41,576 nt of DNA from Enterobacter sichuanensis (GCF_002939185.1 NZ_POVL01000045.1:1-41576), one strand, 5' to 3'. Counted from the first letter of the stretch, positions 1-8,377 are shown. A program made the numbers and translations. Notes: generated from the sequence alone by a model not told the origin.

Positions 1-16
1 TTAGAAGGATATAACA

Positions 17-1522
17 ATGGCACAGGTCATTAATACCAACGCACTGAGCCTGATGGCGCAGAACAACCTGAACAAATCTCAGAGCTCTCTGGGTACCGCT
101 ATTCAGCGTCTCTCTTCCGGTATGCGTATCAACAGCGCGAAGGACGATGCCGCAGGCCTGGCGATTTCTAACCGCTTCACCTCCTCCATCCGCGGCATGA
201 CCCAGGCGGCGCGTAACGCCAACGACGGTATCTCCCTGGCGCAGACCACCGAAGGTGCGCTGGAAGAAGTGACCGAAAACATGCAGCGCATCCGCGAGCT
301 GACCGTACAGGCGAAAAACGGCACCAACTCTGCCGGCGACCGTGACTCCATCAAAAAAGAAATTGCTTCCCGTCTGCAAGAGATCCAGCGCGTGGCGGAA
401 ACCACCAACTTCAACGGCGTGAAGGTCTTTGACGGTTCACAATCTAAAATCACCATTCAGATTGGTGATAAAGACGACGATACCATCGACATTACCCTGA
501 ACAAGCTGGATATGCAGACCCTGGGTCTGGACAACTTCCTGGCTGATTTCGAGGATATCGGGATTACCGTGAATGGTGCGGGTACGCTGGCAAGTCAGTT
601 TGATGATGCCGCAGTCGAGCAGGCAAATGGTGATGTGGATATCGGACACGCATCGGGTAAGGTTTGGGAACTTGCTGATACAGAAAGAGATGCTCTTAAA
701 GCTGTTGTGGGTGAAGCTGACGTAGCAGATGTTAAGGTAATGACCTACGATGACAATGGTACTACCCGAATCTTTGCGTATGGTGAAAATTCTGAAAAAA
801 TGGTTGAAATCACCGATCCTAAATGGGACGCAACGGGGGCTAAATTAAAACTGGGTGCAAATCCTGATACAGCAGAGATTACTGACCCGGCTGACATCGA
901 TATGCTGCTTCACGGGAAAAGTGATTTCACAGAAGGATCGTCTACCGCGCTTAAAGAGGGTGATAAAGTTAATGGTGCAGGTACAGACATTACCCTGACT
1001 GCCGCCATACTTGACAATGTTGCTGCAGCAGCCTTCGGAACTGGTGAAACCGTTGAATCTTCTGGTATGAAGATGATCACGATGAACGATGGCACAAGCG
1101 ATCGCTACTTCGTTTACGGCGGCGATGATGGTACTGGTGGTAAGGTATTACAAGAAATCACTTTTGATGCTACCGGTGCGCCAACTGCTACTGACGTTCG
1201 TCCTGCCGACAGTGATGTTGTGCTGAAGGAGTTTGGTGCGGCTGCTGCTGACAACCTGCTGGAGAAGCTGTCTGATGCAATCACTCAAATCGGTGACTTC
1301 CGTGCCGACCTGGGTGCCGTTCAGAACCGCTTCAGCTCCATCATTGCGAACCTGAACACTAACATCATCAACACCACCGAAGCGCGCTCCCGTATTCAGG
1401 ACGCTGACTTCTCCGTGGAAGTGTCTGCTATGAGCCGTGCGAACATTCTGCAGCAGGCAGGTGTCTCCGTACTGGCCCAGGCCAACCAGGTTCCGCAGAA
1501 CGTGCTGTCCCTGCTGCGTTAA
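17..1522 (+). CDS. fliC: Flagellin (filament subunit)
   Basis: This 501-aa protein is exported by the flagellar type III apparatus and polymerises into the filament. The N-terminal D0/D1 region (about residues 1-175) starts [17 protein letters not shown] and contains the RIRELTVQA segment. The C-terminal D1/D0 region (about 405-501) ends in the amphipathic helix [12 protein letters not shown]; both ends are conserved in enteric flagellins. The middle (about 180-400) is acidic, has no recognisable domain and uses visibly more AT-rich codons than the ends, as expected of the surface-exposed variable part. The start is set by AAGGA at about positions 5-9, seven bases before ATG. Its promoter lies outside the window. 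A strong terminator follows at 1576. The filament cap and chaperone genes fliD/fliS/fliT, usually neighbours of fliC, are not on the right-hand side. Identification is very secure; which flagellar system it belongs to is inferred. Confidence 0.97.
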   Translation: MAQVINTNALSLMAQNNLNKSQSSLGTAIQRLSSGMRINSAKDDAAGLAISNRFTSSIRGMTQAARNANDGISLAQTTEGALEEVTENMQRIRELTVQAKNGTNSAGDRDSIKKEIASRLQEIQRVAETTNFNGVKVFDGSQSKITIQIGDKDDDTIDITLNKLDMQTLGLDNFLADFEDIGITVNGAGTLASQFDDAAVEQANGDVDIGHASGKVWELADTERDALKAVVGEADVADVKVMTYDDNGTTRIFAYGENSEKMVEITDPKWDATGAKLKLGANPDTAEITDPADIDMLLHGKSDFTEGSSTALKEGDKVNGAGTDITLTAAILDNVAAAAFGTGETVESSGMKMITMNDGTSDRYFVYGGDDGTGGKVLQEITFDATGAPTATDVRPADSDVVLKEFGAAAADNLLEKLSDAITQIGDFRADLGAVQNRFSSIIANLNTNIINTTEARSRIQDADFSVEVSAMSRANILQQAGVSVLAQANQVPQNVLSLLR

Positions 1523-1575
1523 TCTGGACAAAACCACCTTACATTGTCATTACGCGCGTGCCTCACGCGCGGTTT

Positions 1576-1600
1576 GCCCTCCTCCCCGGAGGGCTTTTTT
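1576..1600 (+). terminator. Rho-independent terminator of fliC
   Basis: The stem GCCCTCC (1576-1582) pairs perfectly with GGAGGGC (1588-1594) around a 5-nt loop and is followed directly by six T residues, with another T run after one G. It lies about 50 nt after the fliC stop and should make fliC a monocistronic unit. Confidence 0.93.
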
Positions 1601-1621
1601 GTTTTTGTGCGCGGTGCCCAT

Positions 1622-1692
1622 TGCCCGGCGGCGCTGCGCTTGCACGGGCCTGCTGGTTTCGTAGGCCGGGTCAGGCGAAGCCGCCACCCGGC
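1622..1692. repeat. Pair of REP-like palindromes (BIME-type)
   Basis: Two imperfect palindromes lie between the convergent ends of fliC and the next gene. The second has GCCGGGT (1665-1671) opposite ACCCGGC (1686-1692) with the typical GGCGAAGCCGCC-like centre and a GTAGGCCGGG edge. The first (about 1622-1652) has CCCGG/CGGGC-type arms around GGCGCTGCGCTTG. Sequence and location after a gene end fit enterobacterial REP units. Confidence 0.8.
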
Positions 1693-1698
1693 TTGGTT

Positions 1699-2135
1699 TT
1701 AAGCGCGCAGATAAGGTTCCTTCACAAACTCCGCCAGCAGAAAGACCATGTCATGCAGTAATCCGGTCAGCACGTGATTCACCTCCTGCGGCAGCGTATT
1801 CCCCTGAATCGCCTGCGCCAGCGACCGGGCATAGGTGACCGTGGTGATCGTCTCCTGCCAGCAGTGCGGCATACAGGACGGCGCGGCGTCACCGGCAATC
1901 AGTTGTTCAATCAGATGCGGCGGCAGATCGTCACACAGACGTTCCAGCGCCTCCAGGGCATGCAGCAGGCGCCCGCAGAGGGCATGGCGTTCGCTCACGC
2001 TCTGCGTTTCGATCAGCGCGCTGGCAAACGCGGTGCAGAGATCGGCCACGTCAAACAGGTCGGAAGGGGTAAGGCGATGAGTTGTTCGGTGAAGCTATGG
2101 TGGGATGCGTCAGAGAGAGTGGACAGAAGAGTCAT
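1699..2135 (-). pseudogene. Unknown small helical protein, probably frameshifted
   Basis: I do not recognise this gene. The open frame 1699-2049 encodes 116 residues, leucine- and alanine-rich and probably all-helical, ending LAEFVKEPYLRA, but its only usable start there is a GTG without a good ribosome site. Upstream, an ATG at 2135 has GGAGG seven bases away and opens MTLLSTLSDASHHSFTEQLIALP, then runs out of frame. Adding one base to the four-G run at 2066-2069 (+ strand) joins the two into one frame of about 145 residues, reading LIALPPSDLFDVADLC across the junction. Either the gene is broken by a 1-nt contraction or the base call is wrong. Its size, helical content and place beside fliC would suit a flagellar chaperone or regulator, but it does not resemble FliT, FliS or FlgN as I know them, so no function is assigned. 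Confidence 0.6.
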
Positions 2136-2520
2136 AGGAAAGCCTCCAGGGAGATGAGAACTGAATCACAAGGGAGCCAACCCGCAGGTCGCTCCGGTAT
2201 CACCTTGTATCTTCAGGTTCTCACGCCCGGTTGCGGATGTTGCCGCAACGCAGGCACTTTACGATGTGATGAAAACAAACAACAGGGTAAACCACGGATT
2301 ACATAAGGTTACTTGTGGGATTGCGAGGCGCCTTCCAGATTTGTGCCGGGGGGAACTTCCCCTCACCCTAACCCTCTCCCCAAAGGGGCGAGGGGACCGT
2401 TCGGTGCGGTCTTTATTTCAGGCACAGGTCTGCTTTTCCTCCTTTCCCTTACCCCGGTAGTTTTACCTGAAGCGATGAATGTTGCTCCGAAAAATTAATG
2501 GCTTACAGCGACACCCTGGT
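2136..2520. other. Intergenic region, left part
   Basis: No convincing gene. There is a hairpin GTTGCGG (2230-2236) / CCGCAAC (2243-2249) and one box-C-like repeat, listed separately. The small open frames here translate to proline/leucine-rich strings such as PHPNPLPKGARG, which are typical translations of that repeat and not proteins. Confidence 0.7.
2356..2397. repeat. Box-C-like intergenic repeat, copy 1
   Basis: The pattern CCCCTCACCCTAACCCTCTC followed by CCCAAAGGGGCGAGGGGAC is the common enterobacterial C-rich/G-rich hairpin repeat. CTCTCCCC pairs with GGGGCGAG (one mismatch) around AAA. A related copy lies at 2866-2902. Confidence 0.7.
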
Positions 2521-2524
2521 CCGG

Positions 2525-2865
2525 CTGTAAATCGCTGAGGCGTTTCCTGCAGGCCGGGGCGAGGCGCATGGATGCGCCGAGAGGGCGGGCTTTACAGGGA
2601 CGTTACCTCCGCCCGTCCCCGATAAGCCGGAAGGAATAAGCCGAAGACAAAATTGCCGGGAGCAATTTTGGACAGCGCCTGCGCTGGCCCCGAAGGGGTG
2701 AGCCCCAGGGATGGGGCGAACAATCCGCGAAGCGGCGATTTACCGCCGGGAGCCCGGGTCGCCAGGGTGGTGGCGACTGAGCCACCCTGGCACGTTCACA
2801 GGTCATGTCGTTACAGAGTAGCAAGGAACATAAAGTGAACGGAATAACCTCCACAGCCGTATGTT
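2525..2865. repeat. Multi-hairpin intergenic element, probably a dispersed repeat
   Basis: About 340 bp without a credible gene but dense in inverted repeats: AATTGC/GCAATT around 2651-2667, GCCCC/GGGGT and CCCA/TGGG stems around 2686-2722, a CGCGAAGCG element near 2727, and a perfect 10-bp arm pair 2761-2770/2782-2791 (GCCAGGGTGG/CCACCCTGGC) with an 11-nt loop. Its six-frame peptides (for example PRDGANNPRSGDLPPGAR) are of a kind often seen as spurious small proteins in Enterobacter and Klebsiella annotations. I infer a dispersed repeat; copy number cannot be seen here. Confidence 0.55.
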
Positions 2866-2902
2866 CCCCCTCACCCCAGTCCTCTCCCGTCGGGAGAGGA
2901 CG
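2866..2902. repeat. Box-C-like repeat, copy 2, with perfect hairpin
   Basis: CCCCCTCACCCCA leads into a perfect 10-bp stem, GTCCTCTCCC (2879-2888) against GGGAGAGGAC (2892-2901), with a 3-nt loop. It sits just downstream of the chemoreceptor stop on the minus strand and could act as a transcript 3' end, but lacks a T run. Confidence 0.65.
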
Positions 2903-2920
2903 TCGCCCGTGCAAATAAAA

Positions 2921-4816
2921 TTAAACCTTAAACCGATTAACCACACTTTCCAGCTCTTGCGCCTGCTCTTCCATCGCTTTAGCAGCAGACGACACTTCCG
3001 CCACCAGCGACGCATTCTGCTGGGTCGCACCTTCCAGCTGGCAGACCGCCACATTCACCTGGGCGATACCCACGCTCTGCTCCCGGCTGGCGGTTTTCAC
3101 CTCCTCCATCAGGGCTGATACCTCGCTCACGGAGGTCACCAGCGCGTTCATGGTCTCCCCCGCTGCCTGCACCAGGCTACTGCCCTCCTGCACGCCCGCG
3201 ACCGCGTCGTTAATCAGCTCGCGGATCTCCCGGGCAGAGCTGGAGGCTCGCAGCGCCAGGTTGCGCACTTCCGTCGCCACCACGGCGAAGCCACGCCCCT
3301 GCTCCCCCGCGCGCGCGGCTTCCACCGCCGCGTTCAGCGCCAGAATATTGGTCTGGTAGGCAATACCGTCAATTACCCCCACAATGTCCGCCACCCGCAG
3401 GGATGAGGATTCAATATGGCGCATTTTCTCCACTGCCGAGGTCATCAGCCCGGCGCCGCGCTGCGCTACCGCTGCGGCGTCGGTCGCCAGCCGGTCGGCG
3501 TGTTCCGCGTTATCGGCGTTGTTCGCCACAATTCCTGCGATCTCCTCCATCGAGGCCGCCGTCTGCGTCAGAGAGGCGGACTGCTCTTCGGTGCGCGAGG
3601 ACAGCGACACGTTGCCTTCGGCAATCTGGTGCGAGGCGGCGGCAATGGTGCGGGTGCTGCTCCCCACCTGCTGTAACAGCCCCTGCAGATAACTCATAAA
3701 CGCGTTGACGTTGCGGGCGATGGCGTTGAGCTCCTGGCTGCTGCTCTCCGGCAGACGGCGGGTTAAATCCGCGCCGCCTGCGGACAGGGTGGCCAGGCGG
3801 TCGCTCACCGTATGCAGGTTACGCATCACCGCGCGAATGGTCAGCACCAGCACCACGCCCAGCAGCAGTAACAGCGGGATCTGCACCATACCCAGACGCG
3901 TCAGGATAGCGTGCGTCTGCTGGCTCAACAGGCTGCTGCGGGTATCTGTCGCCACAAACCACGGGCTGCCCTTGATGGGATAAACAAAAATGGTGTGTTC
4001 CCCATCCTGCGCCTGATAGGTTCGCTCCAGCGGTGTCTCCTTCGCCTGCGCCAGCATCGCCTGCAGAATGGCAATTTCATGTCCCGGCAGTTCACTGATA
4101 TTTTTCAGCGGTGGCGTCTCGTCGGATGCGCGGCTGTAGCCGACGATCTTGCCGCTGGCCTCCACGATCAGCACGCCGCCTTCAATAGGTTCAGCCATCT
4201 TGCGGGCCAGCGCGTTAAAGAAGCCGAGCGTCAGGTCAAGGGTTGCCACGCCCCACAGCTGGCCGTGGCGATAGACGGGCATCGCGCAGTTGGTCCGCGG
4301 CTGCGGGCTGGCCGCGTCTATATAGGCCTCAGCCCAGGCGCACTGGCCTTTCGCCGCACGGGATCCGGCTTTGAACCACGACTGTTCCCAGTAGGGCGGC
4401 GCGCTGGCGTCGTTCCAGGTGCTGTTCAGGCGCAGCCGGTTTTCCCGGTCCCGGGCAAAGAAGGTGCTGTGCCGGTCGATGCCCGCCTCACGCATGCCGG
4501 GAAGCGGCCAGACGCCGCCGCCGAAAAGCGCGCTGTCGCCGTTCTGGTTAATCAGCGCCGGCAGCAGGTTGTCTATCTGCGCACTCTCCAGCAGGGAGAC
4601 GGTCTCGGTCAGGCTCCGCTGCTGGGCCTGCACGCGGGACATTTGCGTGGTAATGGCTGTTGCCTGTTCGCCAATCTGAGCATGGACGCGCTGATACTCG
4701 GTTTTAAGCAGCGACGGCGCCACCAGCCGCATCACCACCCACAGGGTGATGCCCGTCAGCAGTAAAAAGAAAGCAGAAACCAGCAGGATGATTCTGCTCT
4801 GAGTCGATTTAAACAT
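2921..4816 (-). CDS. Methyl-accepting chemotaxis protein (Cache-type sensor)
   Basis: A 631-aa transmembrane chemoreceptor that should signal through CheA/CheW and be adapted by CheR/CheB. Layout: TM1 about 9-33; periplasmic region 34-307 with Cache-like features ([12 protein letters not shown] near 140-150, W.EAYIDA near 161-168); TM2 about 310-331; HAMP about 330-380; then a full cytoplasmic four-helix hairpin. The tip [20 protein letters not shown] (about 484-502) continuing [20 protein letters not shown] is intact. Its register matches the E. coli Tsr/Tar class. The C terminus (VVNRFKV) lacks the NWETF-type CheR tether. It is the downstream gene of a pair with the shortened paralogue, 36 nt apart. 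The ligand cannot be predicted from sequence. Family identification is very secure. Confidence 0.95.
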   Translation of the reverse strand: MFKSTQSRIILLVSAFFLLLTGITLWVVMRLVAPSLLKTEYQRVHAQIGEQATAITTQMSRVQAQQRSLTETVSLLESAQIDNLLPALINQNGDSALFGGGVWPLPGMREAGIDRHSTFFARDRENRLRLNSTWNDASAPPYWEQSWFKAGSRAAKGQCAWAEAYIDAASPQPRTNCAMPVYRHGQLWGVATLDLTLGFFNALARKMAEPIEGGVLIVEASGKIVGYSRASDETPPLKNISELPGHEIAILQAMLAQAKETPLERTYQAQDGEHTIFVYPIKGSPWFVATDTRSSLLSQQTHAILTRLGMVQIPLLLLLGVVLVLTIRAVMRNLHTVSDRLATLSAGGADLTRRLPESSSQELNAIARNVNAFMSYLQGLLQQVGSSTRTIAAASHQIAEGNVSLSSRTEEQSASLTQTAASMEEIAGIVANNADNAEHADRLATDAAAVAQRGAGLMTSAVEKMRHIESSSLRVADIVGVIDGIAYQTNILALNAAVEAARAGEQGRGFAVVATEVRNLALRASSSAREIRELINDAVAGVQEGSSLVQAAGETMNALVTSVSEVSALMEEVKTASREQSVGIAQVNVAVCQLEGATQQNASLVAEVSSAAKAMEEQAQELESVVNRFKV

Positions 4817-4852
4817 AATAAGCTCGAAAATAAGGATTAACGTCGCGGCAGG

Positions 4853-6046
4853 TTAGCCCCGTACTCGCTGCATCAGGGCATTCGCCACGGTACAGACCTC
4901 TTCAATCAGTACGCTGTTATTCTGCGTCACCGACGCCGCACCGCTCTGCCCCTGCATCATCGCATCGTCAATCAGGGCCCGAAGCTCCTTCGAGGAGCGC
5001 GCGCAGCGGCTCGCCAGGTTGCGTGACTCCACGGCAAAAATCCCCTCTTCGTTATGCAGGGAGTAACTGTAGGCGCGGCTCGCCAGCTGAACCAGCGCCC
5101 CGCTGCTGTCGGCAATCTGCAGGGCTGCATCATGCAGCGCCTTCATGGCCATGATCACGCCGGTGGCGCTGTCGCCGAGCGTCGCCAGCAGATTGGCGCT
5201 GGCCTCCGGGACCTGCAGCAGCCGTTCGTTCTCCTGCGCAATAACGGTGGCCGCCCGGGCGATGGCATTCACCTGCTCGCCCACCTCATGCATCAGCGGC
5301 GGCAGATGCGCCCCCTGCCCGGTTTGCAGCTGCGACGGCAGCTCTTCATTGAGCCGGGAAAGGTGCAGATTCAGGCTGCGAAGCAGCGTCAGGGTCGAGA
5401 CCAGCAGCAGCGCGGCCAGCGGCCACGGCTTGTGGAGCAGAATGCCAGGGCGCTCGCCCATGCGGCGGGTGGGGACATCGATGGCCAGCAGCCACGGCGT
5501 GTCGGTAAGGGGAACCACCATCAGGGTGTGCTCGCCGCTGGCGCTGCGAAAACGGGTATGGCGCAGCCCTTCCCCGGACTGGGCCAGCAGGGCGCGCAGC
5601 GGGACCGCCATGGGGAGATCGGCATCGTTGAGGGATTGCACGGTGGGCGCACCGGCAGCATCCGCGATGATGCGCCCGGTGTTTTCCACAATCCAGGCCC
5701 GACCGCCCAGCCGCTCCCCCGTCTCTTTCACCAGAGCATTGAAAAACTGACGGCTGTTGCCGGTCTCCTCCGGGAGATCGGTCTCCCCCGGCGCCGCTTT
5801 GTCGAGGGCAAAGCTTTTCAGGGTGACCACGCTTTCGGTCATCGAACGCTGCTGTGCTTCGACCCGGTCAAGCTGTTCACGCAGCTGGAGTGCCAGGGCA
5901 TCCACCTGCGAGCGCAGGCGCTGCCCCTCCGTGCGGATAAACCACGGCATGACGCCCGCCTGTACCAGAATAATGAAGGTAATAAAAATAACGACCAGTA
6001 TGACAATAAAAACCATGACAGCGCCTGTTGTTAAACATGACAGCAC
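4853..6046 (-). CDS. Shortened chemoreceptor-like protein without signalling tip
   Basis: This 397-aa protein is paralogous to the neighbouring receptor. Shared blocks include VEAQQRSMTESVVTLKS (compare [17 protein letters not shown]), FFNALVKETGERLGGRAWIVENTGRI and SGEHTLMVVPLTDTPWLLAID. TM1 is about 11-33 and TM2 about 205-222. Two stretches present in the paralogue are missing: about 95 residues of the periplasmic domain (after NSRQ, residue 100) and the hairpin tip. Near residues 318-345 the sequence runs QLASRAYSYSLHNEEGIFAVESRNLA, so the whole [18 protein letters not shown] core is gone. It probably cannot bind CheA/CheW in the normal way. The reading frame is intact, which suggests it is retained. 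I prefer the GTG at 6046 (GAGG seven bases upstream) over an ATG at 6016. A role as modulator of its partner receptor, or slow decay, are both possible. Confidence 0.8.
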   Translation of the reverse strand: MLSCLTTGAVMVFIVILVVIFITFIILVQAGVMPWFIRTEGQRLRSQVDALALQLREQLDRVEAQQRSMTESVVTLKSFALDKAAPGETDLPEETGNSRQFFNALVKETGERLGGRAWIVENTGRIIADAAGAPTVQSLNDADLPMAVPLRALLAQSGEGLRHTRFRSASGEHTLMVVPLTDTPWLLAIDVPTRRMGERPGILLHKPWPLAALLLVSTLTLLRSLNLHLSRLNEELPSQLQTGQGAHLPPLMHEVGEQVNAIARAATVIAQENERLLQVPEASANLLATLGDSATGVIMAMKALHDAALQIADSSGALVQLASRAYSYSLHNEEGIFAVESRNLASRCARSSKELRALIDDAMMQGQSGAASVTQNNSVLIEEVCTVANALMQRVRG

Positions 6047-6127
6047 AATGCTGCCTCTACAGGGCTATTTTATTATGCGGGGGGCTGGAAATATGCTCTT
6101 CAAACCGTTGATAACCGCGCACTTCTG

Positions 6128-6619
6128 TTATCGCTCAATAAAAACAATCCGCCGGACATTATCCCAGCGTCTGACCAGCCAGCCATCGAGACTCCAGAAC
6201 GTGCCGCCCCATGTCGCAGGCAGCAGACAGAGCACGATATACAGCGTCTCGGGCAGATAGAACAGCCAGCTGAGCCAGGCGATCAGGTTCAACCCGCGCG
6301 GAATGGTGTAGATACCGATGGTGACCAGCGCCACGGTGCTGATGACCATCAGTACCAGCGCGCTCAGGCGGCTGAATAACCCCAGCGTCAACAGCAGACC
6401 CATGCTGCATTCGAGAAAGGCCACCACCACCGCCATCACTGTCGGAAAAGGGATCCCCGCGTCATACATGGTGTCCACCATCAGCAGCTGGTTCTCGGTG
6501 ACAAGTAATTTATTAAACCCTGCGGTAAAGAAAAATACGCCCAGCACCAGACGGCAGAGAAAGACGGGAAACATGGCTGGCATATCGGTGGTATGCAATA
6601 AACGCTTCAGAGAGAACAT
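6128..6619 (-). CDS. DoxX-family inner-membrane protein
   Basis: 163 residues with four predicted membrane segments (about 17-36, 56-80, 83-103, 112-132). The motif CRLVLGVFFFTAGFNKLL near the first segment and the small-residue-rich helices are typical of the DoxX/DoxD-like family, whose members are small quinone- or redox-associated membrane proteins of mostly unknown role. The start has AAGGA six bases before ATG. It reads in the same direction as the two receptor genes, 81 nt upstream of the shortened one, so cotranscription is possible. No specific substrate can be claimed, and its association with chemotaxis is only positional. Confidence 0.8.
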   Translation of the reverse strand: MFSLKRLLHTTDMPAMFPVFLCRLVLGVFFFTAGFNKLLVTENQLLMVDTMYDAGIPFPTVMAVVVAFLECSMGLLLTLGLFSRLSALVLMVISTVALVTIGIYTIPRGLNLIAWLSWLFYLPETLYIVLCLLPATWGGTFWSLDGWLVRRWDNVRRIVFIER

Positions 6620-7074
6620 CGGTCATCCTTGTAAAGAAAATAAATACTGTGTAATAAATTCAATAACATCTGTTTACGCAGTATAAATTCGCCGGTCTCG
6701 TTCGCAACCGCTCCCGCCCCCTTCCCGACACAATTAATAAAAATATACAGATTAAAAAAGATTAATTCTGAATGATGACAGCGTCTCATTATCAACGCCG
6801 TACAGACGCCCCCTTTGACAGCAAAGAGGTAACCGATTGGTTTTAATATGATTAAAGTAAAACGTTATTAAGCACTACGTTTAATGTGGTTAATAACGCT
6901 CCGATTAATAACCTTAATCCCGTTAAGGCTGTTATTACGCAGTGGTTGCAAAAATATGACGTAAGACATAAAAAGCATGTCGCTCTGGCCTTCGGCTCGC
7001 AATAACATGTATTTCTTACTATTCATTACACTAGCCAGAAGCGATACCTAATACACCAGAAGAATCAAATAACT
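6620..7074. promoter_or_regulatory. AT-rich divergent control region with repeated TTAATAAC motifs
   Basis: A 455-bp gap between the leftward DoxX gene and the rightward regulator, with no credible gene. CGTTATTAA (6863-6871) is an exact inverted copy of TTAATAACG (6890-6898). A direct copy TTAATAACC follows at 6905-6913, and GTTATTAC at 6931-6938 is a near copy. The 15-bp start-to-start spacing of the direct copies places them roughly 1.4 helical turns apart. This looks like a cluster of operator half-sites. A plausible promoter for the regulator is TTGCAA (6946-6951), 17 nt, TAAAAA (6969-6974). The AT richness would also suit H-NS. Confidence 0.5.
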
Positions 7075-7884
7075 ATGCTAAACCCTATCGCGATTGGAAC
7101 GTCAGTGACGCTGGATTTACAGACCCGCGTACTTGCCCGGACGGATACGCAAGAGACGGTCACCCTTCCCCAAAGCGCGTGTCTGTGCCTTGCCGCACTG
7201 GTGGAGGCCCAGGGGGAGGTGCTTTCTCAGGAACAGCTGATGGAGATCGGCTGGCGCAGCGCAGGCGTGGAAGTGACCGACAACAGCGTCCGGGTGATGA
7301 TCACCAAGCTGCGTCGCGCATTCGCCCAGTTGGATATGCAGGAAGCCATCACCCTTATTGCCGTGACGCGCAGCGGCTATCGTCTGCTCGTGCGGGACGC
7401 CAGCAGCGAACTGCCGCCTCAGCCGCAGACCGCGCCCCTGCCCGTGCAGGATGAACCGGCAGCGCCTGAGGTGTCGCCGGTGGCTGCGCACGCCCCTGCG
7501 CGCCACTATGCCCTGAAGCAGAAGATCTGCGTCACCCTGAGTGGCGTGCTGGTGGGGCTGGTGATTGCGCTGCTCCTGCGCGGGATCGTCGATTTTAGCC
7601 CCCAGCCGGTCCACTTTGTGCGCTGGAATGGCCCCGGCGTGCCGCCTGGCACGCAGGTGATGGTGCAGCAGGACAAACAGACGCAGCGCGCCCTGATTGA
7701 GTCCACGCTGCAAACCTATACCCGCCACGTGCTGGATCGTCGCCCCAATGAGAAACCGGCGGCGGTGCTGTACGTCACCACCGGCTCAGAAAAAATGAGC
7801 CAGTTCCAGGGACTTATTGCCTGCCAACAACCCTTTAAGGATTCCGGGAATGATTGCGAATCGTTCTATTTTCGCCTTTATTAA
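7075..7884 (+). CDS. Membrane-bound winged-helix regulator, MarT/CadC/ToxR type
   Basis: 269 residues. Residues about 8-107 form an OmpR-type winged-helix DNA-binding domain; LSQEQLMEIGW, VTDNSVRVMITKLRRAF and TRSGYRLL mark its helices and wing. A proline-rich linker (110-145) leads to one membrane segment (about 151-171) and a short periplasmic domain of about 98 residues with two cysteines (C250, C261) that could form a disulfide. This is the one-component ToxR/CadC layout, and the overlap with a FidL-like gene makes MarT the closest named analogue. No receiver domain is present. The gene sits between the receptor block and fliR, on the opposite strand to both. Targets are unknown; the flagellar operon, the receptors and the autotransporter at 26035 are candidates. 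Confidence 0.82.
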   Translation: MLNPIAIGTSVTLDLQTRVLARTDTQETVTLPQSACLCLAALVEAQGEVLSQEQLMEIGWRSAGVEVTDNSVRVMITKLRRAFAQLDMQEAITLIAVTRSGYRLLVRDASSELPPQPQTAPLPVQDEPAAPEVSPVAAHAPARHYALKQKICVTLSGVLVGLVIALLLRGIVDFSPQPVHFVRWNGPGVPPGTQVMVQQDKQTQRALIESTLQTYTRHVLDRRPNEKPAAVLYVTTGSEKMSQFQGLIACQQPFKDSGNDCESFYFRLY

Positions 7885-8374
7885 ATCCCCGCTCAGCCTG
7901 CTGTTTGTCGGCGGGATGGTTGTCGGGCTGGGCGGCATGGCGCTGTACGGGCTTAAGACCTCAACGTTCGCGTCGCAGTGCATCGCCCCCACCTCCTACT
8001 ACGTGATTGAGGATGACAACAATGCGACGCTGGCACGCGGCATCTACCGCTCTTACCGCGACGGCCTGTTCAGCGGGCATACCACCTATATCGGCACCAT
8101 CAGCCATTTTAAAGACGGCAAACGCGACGGGCTGCCGAAAGCCGTGAACCGGGAGGTGCGCTACGATGTGGAACTGTCGGGCAAACGGATCCATCTGACC
8201 GTGACCAGCCAGCACCGTAAGCTCGGCGGTCAGACCACGGATCAAGATGTGACCGACTATATCTTCCCGCAAATTAAGCCGGGCGAAGTGGCGACCAGCA
8301 CCGTCTATCTGCTGGATGACAAAGTGCTGGCCTCCGGCACGGAAACCGTCGCCCGCATCGCCTGCATGCACTGA
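7850..8374 (+). CDS. FidL-like membrane protein, partner of the regulator
   Basis: 174 residues, overlapping the regulator gene by 35 nt, so the two are cotranscribed and probably translationally linked. I chose ATG at 7850, which has AAGG nine bases upstream, over a longer frame beginning 7817. One membrane segment (about 13-34) precedes a periplasmic domain of about 135 residues with cysteines at 44 and 172. Size, topology and pairing match FidL, encoded next to MarT in Salmonella pathogenicity island 3, and the general ToxR-ToxS arrangement in which the small protein stabilises or tunes the regulator's periplasmic domain. It ends three bases before the fliR stop on the other strand. The function is inferred from the pairing and not from a catalytic motif. 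Confidence 0.72.
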   Translation: MIANRSIFAFIKSPLSLLFVGGMVVGLGGMALYGLKTSTFASQCIAPTSYYVIEDDNNATLARGIYRSYRDGLFSGHTTYIGTISHFKDGKRDGLPKAVNREVRYDVELSGKRIHLTVTSQHRKLGGQTTDQDVTDYIFPQIKPGEVATSTVYLLDDKVLASGTETVARIACMH

Positions 8375-8377
8375 GGG

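Noticed and set aside
2603..2914. Proline/arginine-rich open frames on both strands in the fliC-receptor gap
   Set aside because: They are translations of box-C-like and multi-hairpin repeats and not genes.
3911..4765. Long opposite-strand open frames over the receptor, fliH/fliG, fliF, iuc and other genes
   Set aside because: These are GC-rich antisense shadows with Arg/His/Gln-rich translations, no ribosome sites and no family resemblance.
6607..6795. 62-residue minus-strand open frame upstream of the DoxX gene
   Set aside because: Lies in the AT-rich control region, overlaps the DoxX start, has no good ribosome site and no protein-like pattern.
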